Shown: positions 24,627-34,395 of the stretch, in pieces
How positions within the stretch are numbered: position 1 is the first letter of the stretch
Layout: every line of letters starts with the position of its first letter
NCBI GenBank assembly: GCA_938002665.1
Contig: CALLAE010000094.1
Span: forward strand, 1 to 50,714
DNA: 50,714 bases
Source of the DNA: an uncultured Saprospiraceae bacterium
Lineage (GTDB): Bacteria > Bacteroidota > Bacteroidia > Chitinophagales > Saprospiraceae
Direction: 5' to 3'
Made by a program: the position numbers and the translations under genes
The notes under the pieces: model-generated
What the model saw: the letters and a program-made list of their open reading frames with translations, nothing else
What the model was told of the DNA's origin: nothing
Databases searched by the model: none

Positions 24627-25472
24627 TTACTTTAGAATCATATTATCTATCAGGCGTACTTCCCCAGCCCACACAGCGGTACAGGCGACTACAAATTTGT
24701 GTTTTGAGATATCACTCACTGGCGCTAGGGTTTTACCATCTACGATGGAGAAGTATTCTGGCCTGAAAGATCTAATATCAAGCATCTCAAGAGCCTTTTT
24801 TTCAAGGGTCTTCACTTTGTATTTATTCTGGTTCTTTTTGACAAAAGAGAGGGTCTGAAAGAGGATGGGAGACTTGGCTCTATTAGCTTTAGTGAGGCGG
24901 ACATTTCTGGAACTCATCGCCAGGCCATCTTCTTCTCTCATGATATCACAGACCACTAGTTTGGTTTTTAATTTCAGCTTTTTGAGCATGTACGCTATTA
25001 TGCTGAATTGCTGAAAATCTTTTTGACCCATATACAGATTATCGGGTACTACTATCTCTAGCAGTCGATGTACAACTTGTACCACGCCTTCAAAGTGGCC
25101 TGGTCTATTAGGACCTTCCATGTACTGAGTAAGCTGAGAAATATCTAGCTGAATGGTCTCTTGGTCACCTTTGGGGTATACTTGTTTTGGGCTAGGTGCA
25201 AATAGGTAAGCACAGCCATGATCAGCAAGCATCTTAGCATCTTTTTCTAGTGTGCGGGGATATTTTTTCAGGTCTCCCTTGTCATTGAATTGGGTCGGAT
25301 TGACAAAGACACTAGCAACTGTGATATCCGTCTGGCTAGTAGATTTTTTTATCAGTGACATGTGACCAGCATGTAGGGCACCCATAGTGGGGACAAAACC
25401 GATGGACTTGCCATTTTTCCTTTCTTTATCCAATTGTCTTTGCAGACCACGGACAGTCTTATATACTTTCAC
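24627..25472 (-). CDS. panC: Pantothenate synthetase (pantoate--beta-alanine ligase)
   Basis: A 281-residue enzyme that ligates pantoate and beta-alanine with ATP in coenzyme A biosynthesis. FVPTMGALHAGHMSLI is the HxGH nucleotide-binding segment, MGQKDFQQF binds pantoate/ATP, and MSSRNVRL is the KMSKS-like loop. Normal length. The product of the neighbouring panD is its substrate. Confidence 0.97.
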   Translation of the reverse strand: MKVYKTVRGLQRQLDKERKNGKSIGFVPTMGALHAGHMSLIKKSTSQTDITVASVFVNPTQFNDKGDLKKYPRTLEKDAKMLADHGCAYLFAPSPKQVYPKGDQETIQLDISQLTQYMEGPNRPGHFEGVVQVVHRLLEIVVPDNLYMGQKDFQQFSIIAYMLKKLKLKTKLVVCDIMREEDGLAMSSRNVRLTKANRAKSPILFQTLSFVKKNQNKYKVKTLEKKALEMLDIRSFRPEYFSIVDGKTLAPVSDISKHKFVVACTAVWAGEVRLIDNMILK

Positions 25473-25508
25473 TTAGTTGGGTTTTAAATATAGCTAGAAG
25501 ACAAAAGC

Positions 25509-25865
25509 TTACTCTCTCCCTTGTCTTGCTTTTTTAGCTGCAATAAAACTCATCACGAAAGCAATCATAGAAATGACGCCAGTGACTACCATTGCTATGA
25601 TTCTGTATAGACCAGGCCCGCCACCTCTTTCTATAGCAGCAGGTAGAGGCTTAGCTATAAGTGCAACAAGAGCTAGTAGGGTGAGCACTACCGCTATGTG
25701 TGCTACAGTCTTGTTGTGATTTCTTATACTATTAGTAAAATAAAGGAGTATAGCTCCAAAACCGAGAGGAATAAGCGCCGTAGGAGAGCCTCCAGCCTTG
25801 TAGCCCCAGATACTCATGGCAATCAGTGTCACGGCATTTAATAAGTTAGCATTTCCAGCATTCAT
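25509..25865 (-). CDS. Small four-helix integral membrane protein, unknown function
   Basis: About 119 residues from ATG 25865 (MMNAGNANLLNAVT); an in-frame upstream start at 25949 would add 28 polar residues that do not resemble a membrane N-terminus. Four hydrophobic segments are visible, including SPTALIPLGFGAILLYF and a C-terminal IIAMVVTGVISMIAFVMSF. I do not recognise a function. Stop lies 36 bp before panC, so it may lead the panC operon. Confidence 0.7.
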   Translation of the reverse strand: MNAGNANLLNAVTLIAMSIWGYKAGGSPTALIPLGFGAILLYFTNSIRNHNKTVAHIAVVLTLLALVALIAKPLPAAIERGGGPGLYRIIAMVVTGVISMIAFVMSFIAAKKARQGRE

Positions 25866-26033
25866 CATATCAATTGAACTTTTGTAATCATATGTCTGCA
25901 ACCTATAAAAATTCTGTGAATTAGCAGAATAGGAATAATTTTTTTGCAATTGTAAGGATAGACAAATATTGGTTTTTGGAAGACTGATATTGAGCGAAGA
26001 ATATAACTTTTTTAAATGAAAAAAAATCCAAAT

Positions 26034-26182
26034 TATTTTTGCACATCTTCAGTCAAATTCCTTGTCAATTTCGTTTTATCTACGGAATAACTGTATCTTA
26101 TACTTGGTTTTAAGATAGGAACATATATACTGTGATCCACCTTCTTTTTGCCAGTAATAGGACCTCTCAGTTGCAATGAGAG
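26034..26182 (+). promoter_or_regulatory. Putative recQ promoter and leader hairpin
   Basis: TATTTTTG (26034-26041) matches the -7 consensus without a clear upstream TTG. It would give a ~195-nt leader before recQ. A perfect hairpin CTCTCA/TGAGAG with a 7-nt loop is at 26164-26182. No known riboswitch class is apparent. The remaining gap 25866-26241 shows no gene. Confidence 0.35.
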
Positions 26183-26241
26183 TTATAATGGTCAATCCTT
26201 AATCGTAATTTTTTAATTCGAATAATTCAACCTCAAGAGGA

Positions 26242-28458
26242 ATGGAAGTACAAGAAATAGGTACAAGCACTAAGGAGCTAAAAGGAGCCCTAGATAAATA
26301 TTTTGGATTCAGTGATTTTAAATTAGATCAAGAAAAAATTATCAAAAGCATCTTGCAAGGGCAAGACACTTTTGTCATTATGCCCACTGGTGGTGGTAAG
26401 TCTCTTTGTTATCAGTTGCCTGCTCTTATGATGGAGGGCACTGCTCTTATTATCTCTCCGCTGATCGCGCTTATGAAGAATCAGGTGGATTCTATAAGAA
26501 GCTTTAGTGATAACAATGCTGTCGCACATTTCCTTAATTCTTCTCTGAACAAGACACAGATGAAGGAAGTGAAGGCAGATATTGTTTCTGGTGTAACCAA
26601 GCTGGTATTTATCGCTCCTGAGACCCTTACTAAAGAAGAAAATATCAAGTTTTTTAAGGATGCTAATGTCTCCTTTATTGCTGTAGACGAAGCGCATTGT
26701 ATCTCAGAGTGGGGCCATGACTTCAGACCAGAGTACAGGAACATCAGAAGAATGGTCAAAGGCATATCCGAATCCATTCCTGTGGTGGCACTGACAGCTA
26801 CAGCGACACCTAAAGTAAGAACCGATATTGTCAAGAACTTGCAGATGAGAGATGTTCAGTCTTTTGTCTCTTCATTCAATAGAGATAACCTATATTACGA
26901 AGTCCGACCTAAAATCAATAAGCCTCAGGCTCAGAAGGAAATTGTACAGTTTATCAAAGCTCAAAATGGCGCTTCTGGAATAATCTATGTGCAATCTAGA
27001 AAGTCCACTGAGGAAATAGCAGAAGTCCTTCAGATAAATGGTATCAATGCAATGGCCTACCATGCTGGACTAGATGGTAAAACAAGAAATAAAGTGCAAG
27101 ATGATTTTCTGATGGAAGATCTCGATGTCATAGTAGCCACTATTGCCTTTGGTATGGGTATAGATAAGCCGGATGTACGTTTTGTGATTCACTATGATAT
27201 TCCTAAGAGTATAGAAAATTATTACCAAGAAACTGGTAGAGGCGGTAGAGATGGTTTGCCAGGACATTGCCTCGCATTCTATTCTTATAAGGATATCATG
27301 AAACTGGAAAAGTTTCTTCGTGATAAAGGTGTAGCAGAAAAGGAGTTGGCAGGACAGCTGATGGAAGAAATTATTGCTTATGCAGAAACGAGTACTTGTA
27401 GAAGACAATTTTTGCTACATTACTTTGGAGAACAGTATCCTGTAGAAAAGTGTAACAAGAACTGTGATAATTGCAAGCATCCTAAAGAGCAACAAGTCGT
27501 CACTGATGAAATGCATCAGGCGCTAAAAATAGTAGAAGAGCTGAAGCAAAACTATGGTGTCAAAATCATAGTAGACTTTATCATAGGAAGAGTATCTAAA
27601 GAAATAAAAACGGTTTCTTTCCAGGAGAAAGCAAACTTTGGAATGGGCAAAGAAAAGGGAGAGTTATTCTGGCACTCTATTCTGAGACAAGCTATCCTTA
27701 AGAATTTTTTGTACAAAGAGATAGAGCAGTATGGCCTCTTAAAAATGACCGATGCAGGGAAGGCCTTCCTAGCTAAGCCATTCGATGTCAAGATTCCTCT
27801 GAATAGAGATTTCAGTACAGCAGAAGGTGATGCTGTGATGACAGGTGCTTCTGGAGGTTCTGCACTAGATGGTACTTTACTATCTATGCTCAAAGACTTG
27901 AGAAAAGCTGAAGGTAAGCGTTTAGACCTGCAGCCATGGATAATCTTCTCAGAAGTATCCCTTCAAGATATGGCTACTTACTATCCTATCAGTAAGGATG
28001 ATATCCTAAAGATAAGTGGTGTGAGCCATGGTAAAGCCGGGAAGTTCGGTAAGCCTTTCTTAGAAATGATAAAGGAGTACGTAGAGGAAAACGAAATCTC
28101 AAGACCAGATGACATAGTTGTCAAGCAAATGGCTAATAAGTCCAAATCTAAAGTGACTATCATCCAAGGTATAGATAGAAAGTTACCTCTAGAAGACATA
28201 GCATCTAGTCTTTCTATGGATCTCAATCAGCTACTGGAGGAGATGAATATCATTGTCAGCTCTGGAACTAAACTAAATATCTCTTACTATACTGATGAAA
28301 ACATAGACGAAGGTGTCACAGAAGATATCTACGACTACTTTTCAGAAGCAGAGTCAGATTCTGTAGAGGATGCTCTAAAGGAATTATCTGAAGATGACAT
28401 CACCTTAGAAGAAATTCAGATGATAAGAATCAAGTTCATGTCAGAAATGGCTAACTAG
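26242..28458 (+). CDS. recQ: ATP-dependent DNA helicase RecQ
   Basis: A 738-residue 3'-5' DNA helicase. Walker A is MPTGGGKSLCYQ (residues ~47-58), the DEAH box is VDEAHCISEWGHDFRPEY (~149), and motif VI is QETGRGGRDG. The RecQ zinc site follows (CRRQFLLHYFG, EKCNKNCDNC). The RQC winged helix is next, then HRDC (~542-615, ISGVSHGKAGKFGKPF) and a C-terminal helix-turn-helix region with an acidic tail. Full length for Bacteroidota RecQ. It is followed 28 bp later by aroQ. Confidence 0.97.
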   Translation: MEVQEIGTSTKELKGALDKYFGFSDFKLDQEKIIKSILQGQDTFVIMPTGGGKSLCYQLPALMMEGTALIISPLIALMKNQVDSIRSFSDNNAVAHFLNSSLNKTQMKEVKADIVSGVTKLVFIAPETLTKEENIKFFKDANVSFIAVDEAHCISEWGHDFRPEYRNIRRMVKGISESIPVVALTATATPKVRTDIVKNLQMRDVQSFVSSFNRDNLYYEVRPKINKPQAQKEIVQFIKAQNGASGIIYVQSRKSTEEIAEVLQINGINAMAYHAGLDGKTRNKVQDDFLMEDLDVIVATIAFGMGIDKPDVRFVIHYDIPKSIENYYQETGRGGRDGLPGHCLAFYSYKDIMKLEKFLRDKGVAEKELAGQLMEEIIAYAETSTCRRQFLLHYFGEQYPVEKCNKNCDNCKHPKEQQVVTDEMHQALKIVEELKQNYGVKIIVDFIIGRVSKEIKTVSFQEKANFGMGKEKGELFWHSILRQAILKNFLYKEIEQYGLLKMTDAGKAFLAKPFDVKIPLNRDFSTAEGDAVMTGASGGSALDGTLLSMLKDLRKAEGKRLDLQPWIIFSEVSLQDMATYYPISKDDILKISGVSHGKAGKFGKPFLEMIKEYVEENEISRPDDIVVKQMANKSKSKVTIIQGIDRKLPLEDIASSLSMDLNQLLEEMNIIVSSGTKLNISYYTDENIDEGVTEDIYDYFSEAESDSVEDALKELSEDDITLEEIQMIRIKFMSEMAN

Positions 28459-28486
28459 CTCGACTGACTATACTAGTTCTGATAAA

Positions 28487-28909
28487 GTGAATATCCTTAT
28501 CCTCAATGGTCCCAACCTTAACTTACTGGGAACTCGTGAGCCTGAGATATATGGGAGTAAGACCATGGATGAGGTCGTGGGTGCACTCAGAGAAAAGTAT
28601 CCAGACTTACAGATCCACCATGCACAATCTAATCATGAAGGTGTACTTATAGATAAGTTGCATGAGGTAGGCTTTAGTTATGAAGGCATCATTCTGAATG
28701 CTGGTGGTTACAGCCACACTTCCATAGCGCTAGGAGATGCCGTTGCAGCAATTAGCACGCCAGTTATAGAGCTTCATATTTCTGATGTGAGTAAGCGGGA
28801 AGCATTCAGACATCATTCTTATATCAAGGCTAATGCTGTCCATTGCATAATAGGAAAAGGGACAGCAGGCTATGAGGAGGCCATCCTTTATTTAAGAGAC
28901 AGACTCTAG
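28487..28909 (+). CDS. aroQ: 3-dehydroquinate dehydratase, type II
   Basis: A 140-residue shikimate-pathway enzyme that dehydrates 3-dehydroquinate. The start is GTG at 28487, giving MNILILNGPNLNLLG, the family's exact N-terminus. Other motifs are QSNHEGVLIDKLHE, NAGGYSHTSIAL and ELHISDVSKREAFRHHSYI. The catalytic Tyr is in EIYGSKT. It probably forms a dodecamer. Transcribed with or just after recQ; its stop is 4 bp from a convergent gene. Confidence 0.97.
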   Translation: MNILILNGPNLNLLGTREPEIYGSKTMDEVVGALREKYPDLQIHHAQSNHEGVLIDKLHEVGFSYEGIILNAGGYSHTSIALGDAVAAISTPVIELHISDVSKREAFRHHSYIKANAVHCIIGKGTAGYEEAILYLRDRL

Positions 28910-28913
28910 GTGG

Positions 28914-29453
28914 TCACGGCGTTTCAAATTTTGGTTGCGGAAATCTGATATCCATAATCCTGACTCTGTAGAATTTATCCATAGGATATTTTTTCTTGCC
29001 GAAGAGTTTTCTCATGCCTTTGCCGATGAAGGCAGCGACCACTCCTATAACCACTTCTGTCCAGCTCATCTTATAACCTTGATCTGCGATAGATGCATAA
29101 GCTCCAAAGACAAGCCATCCTGCTGCAAATTTTGACAGTGCATGTCCAAAGATGAGCACACCTTTGTTATTTCTTTGTAGGCTATGAATTTCCTCAGGTC
29201 TCAAATAATTATCTTGGAGAACGATGAGATTATCTTCTGGTATAATATTGACGATTTTAGATTTTCTCCATGTGTCAGGATACTCTTTGGTGGAGTAAGT
29301 GAGGGTTTGGCCGAGATAATATTTGATGAGGTCAGTACTATTGATTTCTTCTACCTGAATATATATTGGTTGTAAGGCTTGTTGCCCATAGCTTAAGGTG
29401 GCACTGGCTAATAAGACAAGGCTTAGTATCCATTTATAGTTCAGAGACAGCAT
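28914..29453 (-). CDS. Exported membrane protein of unknown function downstream of rnpA
   Basis: A 179-residue protein. Signal peptide MLSLNYKWILSLVLLASATLSYGQ sets the start at 29453, which overlaps the end of rnpA by 20 bp. A predicted beta-rich domain (LTYSTKEYPDTWRKSKIVNI) is followed by one hydrophobic segment (MSWTEVVIGVVAAFIG) and a basic stretch (GMRKLFGKKKYPM). I do not recognise the family. It takes the place where yidD or yidC often follows rnpA. Confidence 0.75.
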   Translation of the reverse strand: MLSLNYKWILSLVLLASATLSYGQQALQPIYIQVEEINSTDLIKYYLGQTLTYSTKEYPDTWRKSKIVNIIPEDNLIVLQDNYLRPEEIHSLQRNNKGVLIFGHALSKFAAGWLVFGAYASIADQGYKMSWTEVVIGVVAAFIGKGMRKLFGKKKYPMDKFYRVRIMDIRFPQPKFETP

Positions 29454-29847
29454 CGTAGAGTTTTTTCAACAGTCTTAGAACGGCCTTCTCTGTCTCCGCA
29501 TATGGAACAGGTTTGTTTTCAATATATATTAACATTAGCGATAGCTGCTGTGTCTCTTTATCGAAAAGTAGTTCTTGAAGCGGGGCTTTGTGCAAGCGGT
29601 AGGCCTCTCGGATTCTACGCTTGATCAGATTTCTTTTGACGGCGGATTTTACTTTTTTCTTTGGGACTGATACACTGAAGAGGAGTGGCCAGTCCGTCGC
29701 AGTTCTTGGTCTGAATTGGAAGAGGAGCTTTACAGGATGGGCAAACTCAGAGCGACCACCATCAAACAAGCTCTCTAAGAGTATCTTACTCTTTAGACGT
29801 TCGTGTTTCTTCAGCGACTGCTTGGGAGAATTGTGTTGAGCCATCAT
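29434..29847 (-). CDS. rnpA: Ribonuclease P protein component
   Basis: A 137-residue basic protein that assists the RNase P RNA in trimming tRNA 5' ends. The RNR signature is AVKRNLIKRRIREAYRLH; SVSVPKKKVKSAV is also typical. An ATG one codon later (29844) is equally possible. It lies downstream of rpmH in the conserved rpmH-rnpA order. Confidence 0.93.
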   Translation of the reverse strand: MMAQHNSPKQSLKKHERLKSKILLESLFDGGRSEFAHPVKLLFQFRPRTATDWPLLFSVSVPKKKVKSAVKRNLIKRRIREAYRLHKAPLQELLFDKETQQLSLMLIYIENKPVPYAETEKAVLRLLKKLYDAVSEL

Positions 29848-29995
29848 ATAGACTCAATAAAACCCACATGAGGTGGAAATCGCTAGCAGGAATACAAATC
29901 CCGATATCGATCTGAGTGATACAAAAGAAATTACAGCTTGCTTAGACTTATAGGAAAAATAAGACTTAGTAAAGAGAGGGTTAGCGCTAGTGGGC

Positions 29996-30151
29996 TTACT
30001 TAGAATACATTTCATCAGAGACAGTCAACTTTGCTCTGCCCTTCTTTCTTCTGAGAGATAATACTTTACGTCCATTCTTAGATGCCATTCTAGCTCTGAA
30101 TCCGTGCTTGTTGACTCTTTTTCTTTTTGAAGGTTGAAATGTACGTTTCAT
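29996..30151 (-). CDS. rpmH: 50S ribosomal protein L34
   Basis: A 51-residue reading frame: [20 protein letters not shown], then [20 protein letters not shown], ending TVSDEMYSK. This is unmistakably L34, with the family start MKRT(F/Y)QPS. It is on the large ribosomal subunit. A strong promoter lies upstream at 30214-30244, and rnpA follows with a 148-bp gap. Confidence 0.97.
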   Translation of the reverse strand: MKRTFQPSKRKRVNKHGFRARMASKNGRKVLSLRRKKGRAKLTVSDEMYSK

Positions 30152-30213
30152 TGTAAGTAGTATTTAAATCTTTGTTTTGAGTCCTTATGGTGTTTTAATT
30201 TCCAAAAGGACTG

Positions 30214-30244
30214 CAAATGTATGCTATTTTTTAAGAATTGACAA
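30214..30244 (-). promoter_or_regulatory. Bacteroidota-type promoter of rpmH
   Basis: Minus strand TTG (30242-30244), a 20-bp spacer, then TACATTTG (30214-30221). A leader of roughly 55 nt precedes the rpmH ATG. Confidence 0.8.
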
Positions 30245-30297
30245 TCGGACAGAAAAAAAATGTAAGTAACTGATTATGAGGGTCTAGCCATAGAAGA

Positions 30298-31878
30298 TTA
30301 GCCATTCATAGTTACTAGGAATTCTTCATTAGATTTCGTTCCAGCCATGTGCTTTCTGAGGAAATTCATTGCTTCATCAGGTTTCATGTCTGCTAAGTGA
30401 TTTCTCAGACCTCTCATTCTCATTAAGATACCATCCTCTAGTAGGAGATCTTCTCTTCTTGTACTAGACTTAGTCAGATCTACAGCTGGATAGATACGCT
30501 TGTTAGCTAATGATCTATCTAATTGTAATTCCATGTTACCGGTACCCTTGAATTCTTCAAAGATAACTTCGTCCATTTTAGAACCTGTATCAGTAAGAGC
30601 AGTAGCTAGGATAGTCAGAGATCCTCCTCCTTCTATATTTCTCGCTGCTCCAAAGAATTTCTTTGGCTTCTGTAAGGCGTTAGCTTCTACACCACCTGAA
30701 AGTACTTTTCCTGATGCAGGAGCTACTGTATTATAAGCTCTTGCAAGTCTCGTAATCGAGTCTAGTAAGATAACAACATCGTGTCCACTTTCAGTCATTC
30801 TCTTCGCCTTTTCTATGACGATATTAGCAACTCTTACGTGGTTATCTGCTAACTGATCAAAGGTAGAGGCAATCACTTCACCCTTGACACTTCTTTTCAT
30901 ATCTGTAACTTCCTCTGGTCTTTCATCTACTAGAAGAACTATGAGGTAACATTCAGGATGATTAGTCGCAATGGCATTAGCGACATCCTTGAGTAATACT
31001 GTCTTACCAGTCTTAGGCTGTGCTACTATAAGACCTCTCTGACCTTTCCCTATAGGGGCAAACAAGTCTATCATTCTATTACCCATATCCTTACCCTCAG
31101 GATGGCAAGTCAGTTTTAGCTTTTCATCGGGGAATAATGGTGTAAGATATTCGAATGGAATTCTTTCTCTTGTTTTTTCAGGATGCAGTCCATTAATAAG
31201 GGATACTTTCAGTAGTGCAAAGTATTTTTCACCTTCTTTAGGAGGTCTTATAGCTCCGAGTACGGTGTCTCCTGTCTTAAGTCCAAAGAGCTTTATCTGA
31301 GAAGGAGATACATATACATCATCAGGACTAGTTAGGTAATTATAATCTGCTGATCTTAGAAATCCATAACCATCAGACATCATTTCTAGTATACCAGTGC
31401 CTTCTATAACACCATCTAAGTCTACATTGAATTTCTTGACATCATCTTTTGGCTTTCTCTCTTCTCTTTTGTTATCCCTTCTATCGTTATTTCTGTCATT
31501 ACGAGGGGCTCTTTTTTCTCTAGGTTCTCTTTTGTTATCCCTTCTTTCGTTTTTCTCTTCTTTGCTTGGCTGCTCTTCTTTACTCTCTTCTTGAGGAGTG
31601 GCATCTTCAGCTGGGGCTGCTTCTTTAACGGCTTTAGGTTCTCTAGGTTTTCTTTCCTTTGGCTTTCTGGGTTCTCTTGGTTTAGATTCTTTTTTGGCCT
31701 TAGGGGCAGCAGCTTCCTCTACTTCTGAATCATCTCCACCGACTATGGCTTGGTGATCTAGTATCTTATATATGAGGTCTTGCTTAGAAAGTCTTTTGTA
31801 GCTTTTTAATTCTAGTTTTTCAGCTACTTCTTTTAGCTCAGGAACGAGCATTTCATTCAATTGTAGAATATCGTACAT
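30298..31878 (-). CDS. rho: Transcription termination factor Rho
   Basis: A 526-residue hexameric RNA helicase. Residues 1-45 form the Rho N-terminal domain ([20 protein letters not shown]). Residues ~50-150 are a long insertion rich in Lys, Arg, Glu and Pro. RNA-binding [15 protein letters not shown] follows. The ATPase core has Walker [13 protein letters not shown], Walker [16 protein letters not shown] and Q/R loops. The insertion is also seen in other Bacteroidota Rho proteins and probably extends RNA binding. The gene has its own leader of ~120 nt, divergent from serS. Confidence 0.96.
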   Translation of the reverse strand: MYDILQLNEMLVPELKEVAEKLELKSYKRLSKQDLIYKILDHQAIVGGDDSEVEEAAAPKAKKESKPREPRKPKERKPREPKAVKEAAPAEDATPQEESKEEQPSKEEKNERRDNKREPREKRAPRNDRNNDRRDNKREERKPKDDVKKFNVDLDGVIEGTGILEMMSDGYGFLRSADYNYLTSPDDVYVSPSQIKLFGLKTGDTVLGAIRPPKEGEKYFALLKVSLINGLHPEKTRERIPFEYLTPLFPDEKLKLTCHPEGKDMGNRMIDLFAPIGKGQRGLIVAQPKTGKTVLLKDVANAIATNHPECYLIVLLVDERPEEVTDMKRSVKGEVIASTFDQLADNHVRVANIVIEKAKRMTESGHDVVILLDSITRLARAYNTVAPASGKVLSGGVEANALQKPKKFFGAARNIEGGGSLTILATALTDTGSKMDEVIFEEFKGTGNMELQLDRSLANKRIYPAVDLTKSSTRREDLLLEDGILMRMRGLRNHLADMKPDEAMNFLRKHMAGTKSNEEFLVTMNG

Positions 31879-32250
31879 GGTAGGAATAAGTAATTGTAAT
31901 TAATTAGGACGGATTTTTTGTGTAATAAACCTTGATAATAGTGGGAATAAAGAAGAAGAAATACGATTGAGAAAAGTCAGATTTACGTATTTCTAGCGCA
32001 AATATAGCCTTTTCGACGATAAGTTGAAAATATGACTCACAATTGCCTGATATCTAGTCAGTTAGTTTTCCACATTAGGTTAATTACTACTAAAAAGCAA
32101 AGAAATATGCGATTTTGACTCTCTTTTAGCTAGGATTTAAAAATGCAACTGTCTAAACCTTAACAGCTAGCAGGAGGGAAAAGCTATTTTATAGCTATGT
32201 ATATTTGAACCTAGAAAGAGAACTCTTAAGCAAAAAAGAAAATCCAGCAC
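31879..32250. other. Divergent regulatory region between rho and serS
   Basis: 372 bp without a gene. On the minus strand TATATTTG at 31999-32006 is a probable rho -7 box, giving a leader of about 110-120 nt. On the plus strand TATATTTG at 32200-32207 is a probable serS -7 box, just after a GCTATTTTATAGC dyad. Neither has a clear TTG at 19-21 bp. Confidence 0.5.
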
Positions 32251-33531
32251 ATGTTGCAAGTATCAAGAATCAAAGCTGAAAAGAATAACATAATAACTGC
32301 CTTAGGTAAGCGAGGGTGGTCCTCAGACCGTATGGCTATTCTGGATCAAGTAATAGAATTGGATAACAGTAGAAAGAGCATCCAGACGGAAAATGACTCC
32401 TACTTATCAGAACGTAATAGTTTATCTAAAGAAATAGGACAACTATTCAAGGCAGGTAAGCAAGATGAAGCTAATGAGGCAAAGAAAAAGGTAGAACTTC
32501 TTAAAACTCAGATTGCTGAGACAGAAGAAAAGTTGGGTAGGGCAGTAAGCAAATTAGAAGAGCTGTTGCTCGAGATACCTAATATCCCACATAGCTCAGT
32601 TCCTGCGGGACAGACGGATGAAGATAATGAAGTCGCTAAGCCCTGGTCTGATGCACTGCCTGAGCTGGGTTCTGAGGCACTCCCTCACTGGGAACTAGCC
32701 ACTAAGTACAATATCTTAGACATGAAACTAGGTGTAAAAATAACCGGTGCTGGTTTTCCTGTTTTCAGAGGTAAAGGTTCCAGACTACAGAGAGCACTGA
32801 TCAATTTTTTCTTGGATGAAGCTTCTAAGGCAGGCTATGAAGAAATAGTCCCTCCACTCCTTGTTAATGCTGATTCTGCCAAGGCGACTGGTCAGCTACC
32901 AGACAAAGAAGGTCAGATGTATTATGTGGAAAAAGATGATCTATATCTGATACCTACAGCCGAAGTTCCAGTCACAAATATATACAGAGGCGATATCGTC
33001 AATGTAGCTGATTTTCCTATCAAACTGACAGGTTATACCCAGTGTTTCCGTAGAGAAGCAGGGTCCTATGGTGCAGATGTGAAAGGCCTAAATAGGGTAC
33101 ACCAGTTCGATAAGGTAGAAATCGTACAATTTCAGCACCCTGACCAGTCTTATATTGCTCTAGAAGAGATGGTCCAGCATGTAGAAGGATTATTGCAAAA
33201 ATTGGAACTGCCATACCGAATTTTGCGTTTATGTGGTGGTGACTTGAGTTTTGCCTCCGCTTTGACTTACGATCTGGAGGTCTATTCAGCAGCCCAGAAG
33301 AGATGGCTAGAAGTGAGTTCGGTCTCTAATTTTGAGACTTTTCAGAGTAATAGGCTCAAGCTGAGATATAAAGATGCTGATGGAAAGAAACAACTGGCAC
33401 ATACTCTGAATGGTAGTGCATTAGCTTTAGCAAGAATCATTGCTGCGCTATTAGAAAACAACCAGACAGAAAAAGGAATCGTTATTCCTGAAGCGCTTCG
33501 TAGCTATACAGGATTTGATATAATAGATTAA
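32251..33531 (+). CDS. serS: Serine--tRNA ligase
   Basis: A 426-residue class II synthetase charging tRNA-Ser. Residues ~30-105 form the tRNA-binding coiled coil (LKTQIAETEEKLGRAVSKLE). The core has TAEVPVTN, motif 2 in CFRREAGSYGADVKGLNRVH and motif 3 in NGSALALARIIAALLEN. Normal length. ATG 32251 begins MLQVSRIKAEKNNI, as expected for the family. The zinc peptidase gene starts 38 bp downstream. Confidence 0.97.
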   Translation: MLQVSRIKAEKNNIITALGKRGWSSDRMAILDQVIELDNSRKSIQTENDSYLSERNSLSKEIGQLFKAGKQDEANEAKKKVELLKTQIAETEEKLGRAVSKLEELLLEIPNIPHSSVPAGQTDEDNEVAKPWSDALPELGSEALPHWELATKYNILDMKLGVKITGAGFPVFRGKGSRLQRALINFFLDEASKAGYEEIVPPLLVNADSAKATGQLPDKEGQMYYVEKDDLYLIPTAEVPVTNIYRGDIVNVADFPIKLTGYTQCFRREAGSYGADVKGLNRVHQFDKVEIVQFQHPDQSYIALEEMVQHVEGLLQKLELPYRILRLCGGDLSFASALTYDLEVYSAAQKRWLEVSSVSNFETFQSNRLKLRYKDADGKKQLAHTLNGSALALARIIAALLENNQTEKGIVIPEALRSYTGFDIID

Positions 33532-33569
33532 TACAATAGAAATTAACTAAACTTAAAAACTAGAAAATT

Positions 33570-34259
33570 ATGATGGGTTACATGATTATCATGGGAGTAT
33601 TTACAGTGCTCGGCATGATTATAAGTGGTAAACTGAAATCAGTCTTTAAAAAATACAGCCAGTATGGTACCAGTAGTGGTAAATCTGGTAAAGAGATAGC
33701 ATTAGATATGCTAGCACATTACGGAATCACGGATGTGAAAGTTGTACCAGGAAAAGGATCTCTTACTGATCACTATAATCCACAGACTAAGACTATCGCT
33801 CTCAGTGAGCCAGTCTATAATGCAAGGAGTATCTCAGCAGCAGCAGTAGCAGCCCACGAGTGCGGCCACGCTGTTCAGCATGCCACTGCTTATCCTGCAC
33901 TTACTATGAGATCTAAGTTGGTACCTGTTGTCAACTTTTCTTCTAAGGCACAGCAGTTTGTTATGATGGGTATGATGATGGGAATAGGAGCAGGCTTTGT
34001 TAATCCTACTTTGATGCTAGGGATTTTAGCGGCAACTTTTGGTGTGACAGCTTTCTTTAGCTTAGTGACCTTACCAGTAGAGTTTGATGCTTCTAAGAGA
34101 GCACTAGTCTATCTAGATGAGTCAGGTATCACTCAAGGTGCAGAATACGATGGTGCTAAGACCGCCTTATGGTGGGCAGCGATGACTTATGTGAGTCAAG
34201 CATTGATGGCCTTGGCTATGTTCTTATTCTTTGCTCTAAGATTCATGGGGAGCGACTAA
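33570..34259 (+). CDS. Neutral zinc metallopeptidase (Zn_peptidase_2), copy 1
   Basis: A 229-residue membrane protein. An N-terminal anchor (MIIMGVFTVLGMIISG) and two later membrane segments flank HECGHAVQH (His96, Glu97, His100), a HExxH-type zinc site. The SLTDHYNPQTKTIALSE stretch is typical of PF04298 (YugP-like). Substrates are unknown. The paralog at 34396 shares this layout residue for residue around the active site. A strong terminator separates the two. Confidence 0.9.
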   Translation: MMGYMIIMGVFTVLGMIISGKLKSVFKKYSQYGTSSGKSGKEIALDMLAHYGITDVKVVPGKGSLTDHYNPQTKTIALSEPVYNARSISAAAVAAHECGHAVQHATAYPALTMRSKLVPVVNFSSKAQQFVMMGMMMGIGAGFVNPTLMLGILAATFGVTAFFSLVTLPVEFDASKRALVYLDESGITQGAEYDGAKTALWWAAMTYVSQALMALAMFLFFALRFMGSD

Positions 34260-34294
34260 GACTTGCAATACATTATTTTTGAAAAACATAAATG

Positions 34295-34335
34295 AATTAA
34301 CTGACATGCCTAAGCGCTGTCAGTTAATTTTTTTT
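34295..34335 (+). terminator. Strong Rho-independent terminator between the two zinc peptidase genes
   Basis: A perfect 12-bp stem AATTAACTGACA/TGTCAGTTAATT (34295-34329), 11-nt loop, then a run of T. It ends the serS-peptidase transcript, so copy 2 needs its own promoter or read-through. Confidence 0.9.
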
Positions 34336-34395
34336 CACCACTGATCTAAATCCCATTTCCATTAAACAAGCAACCAAAAAATCATAAATCAGCAT

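Noticed and set aside
26007-26095. A 24-codon frame (MKKNPNYFCTSS...) upstream of recQ.
   Set aside because: Its first part overlaps the probable -7 box TATTTTTG and there is no ribosome site or recognisable attenuation signal.
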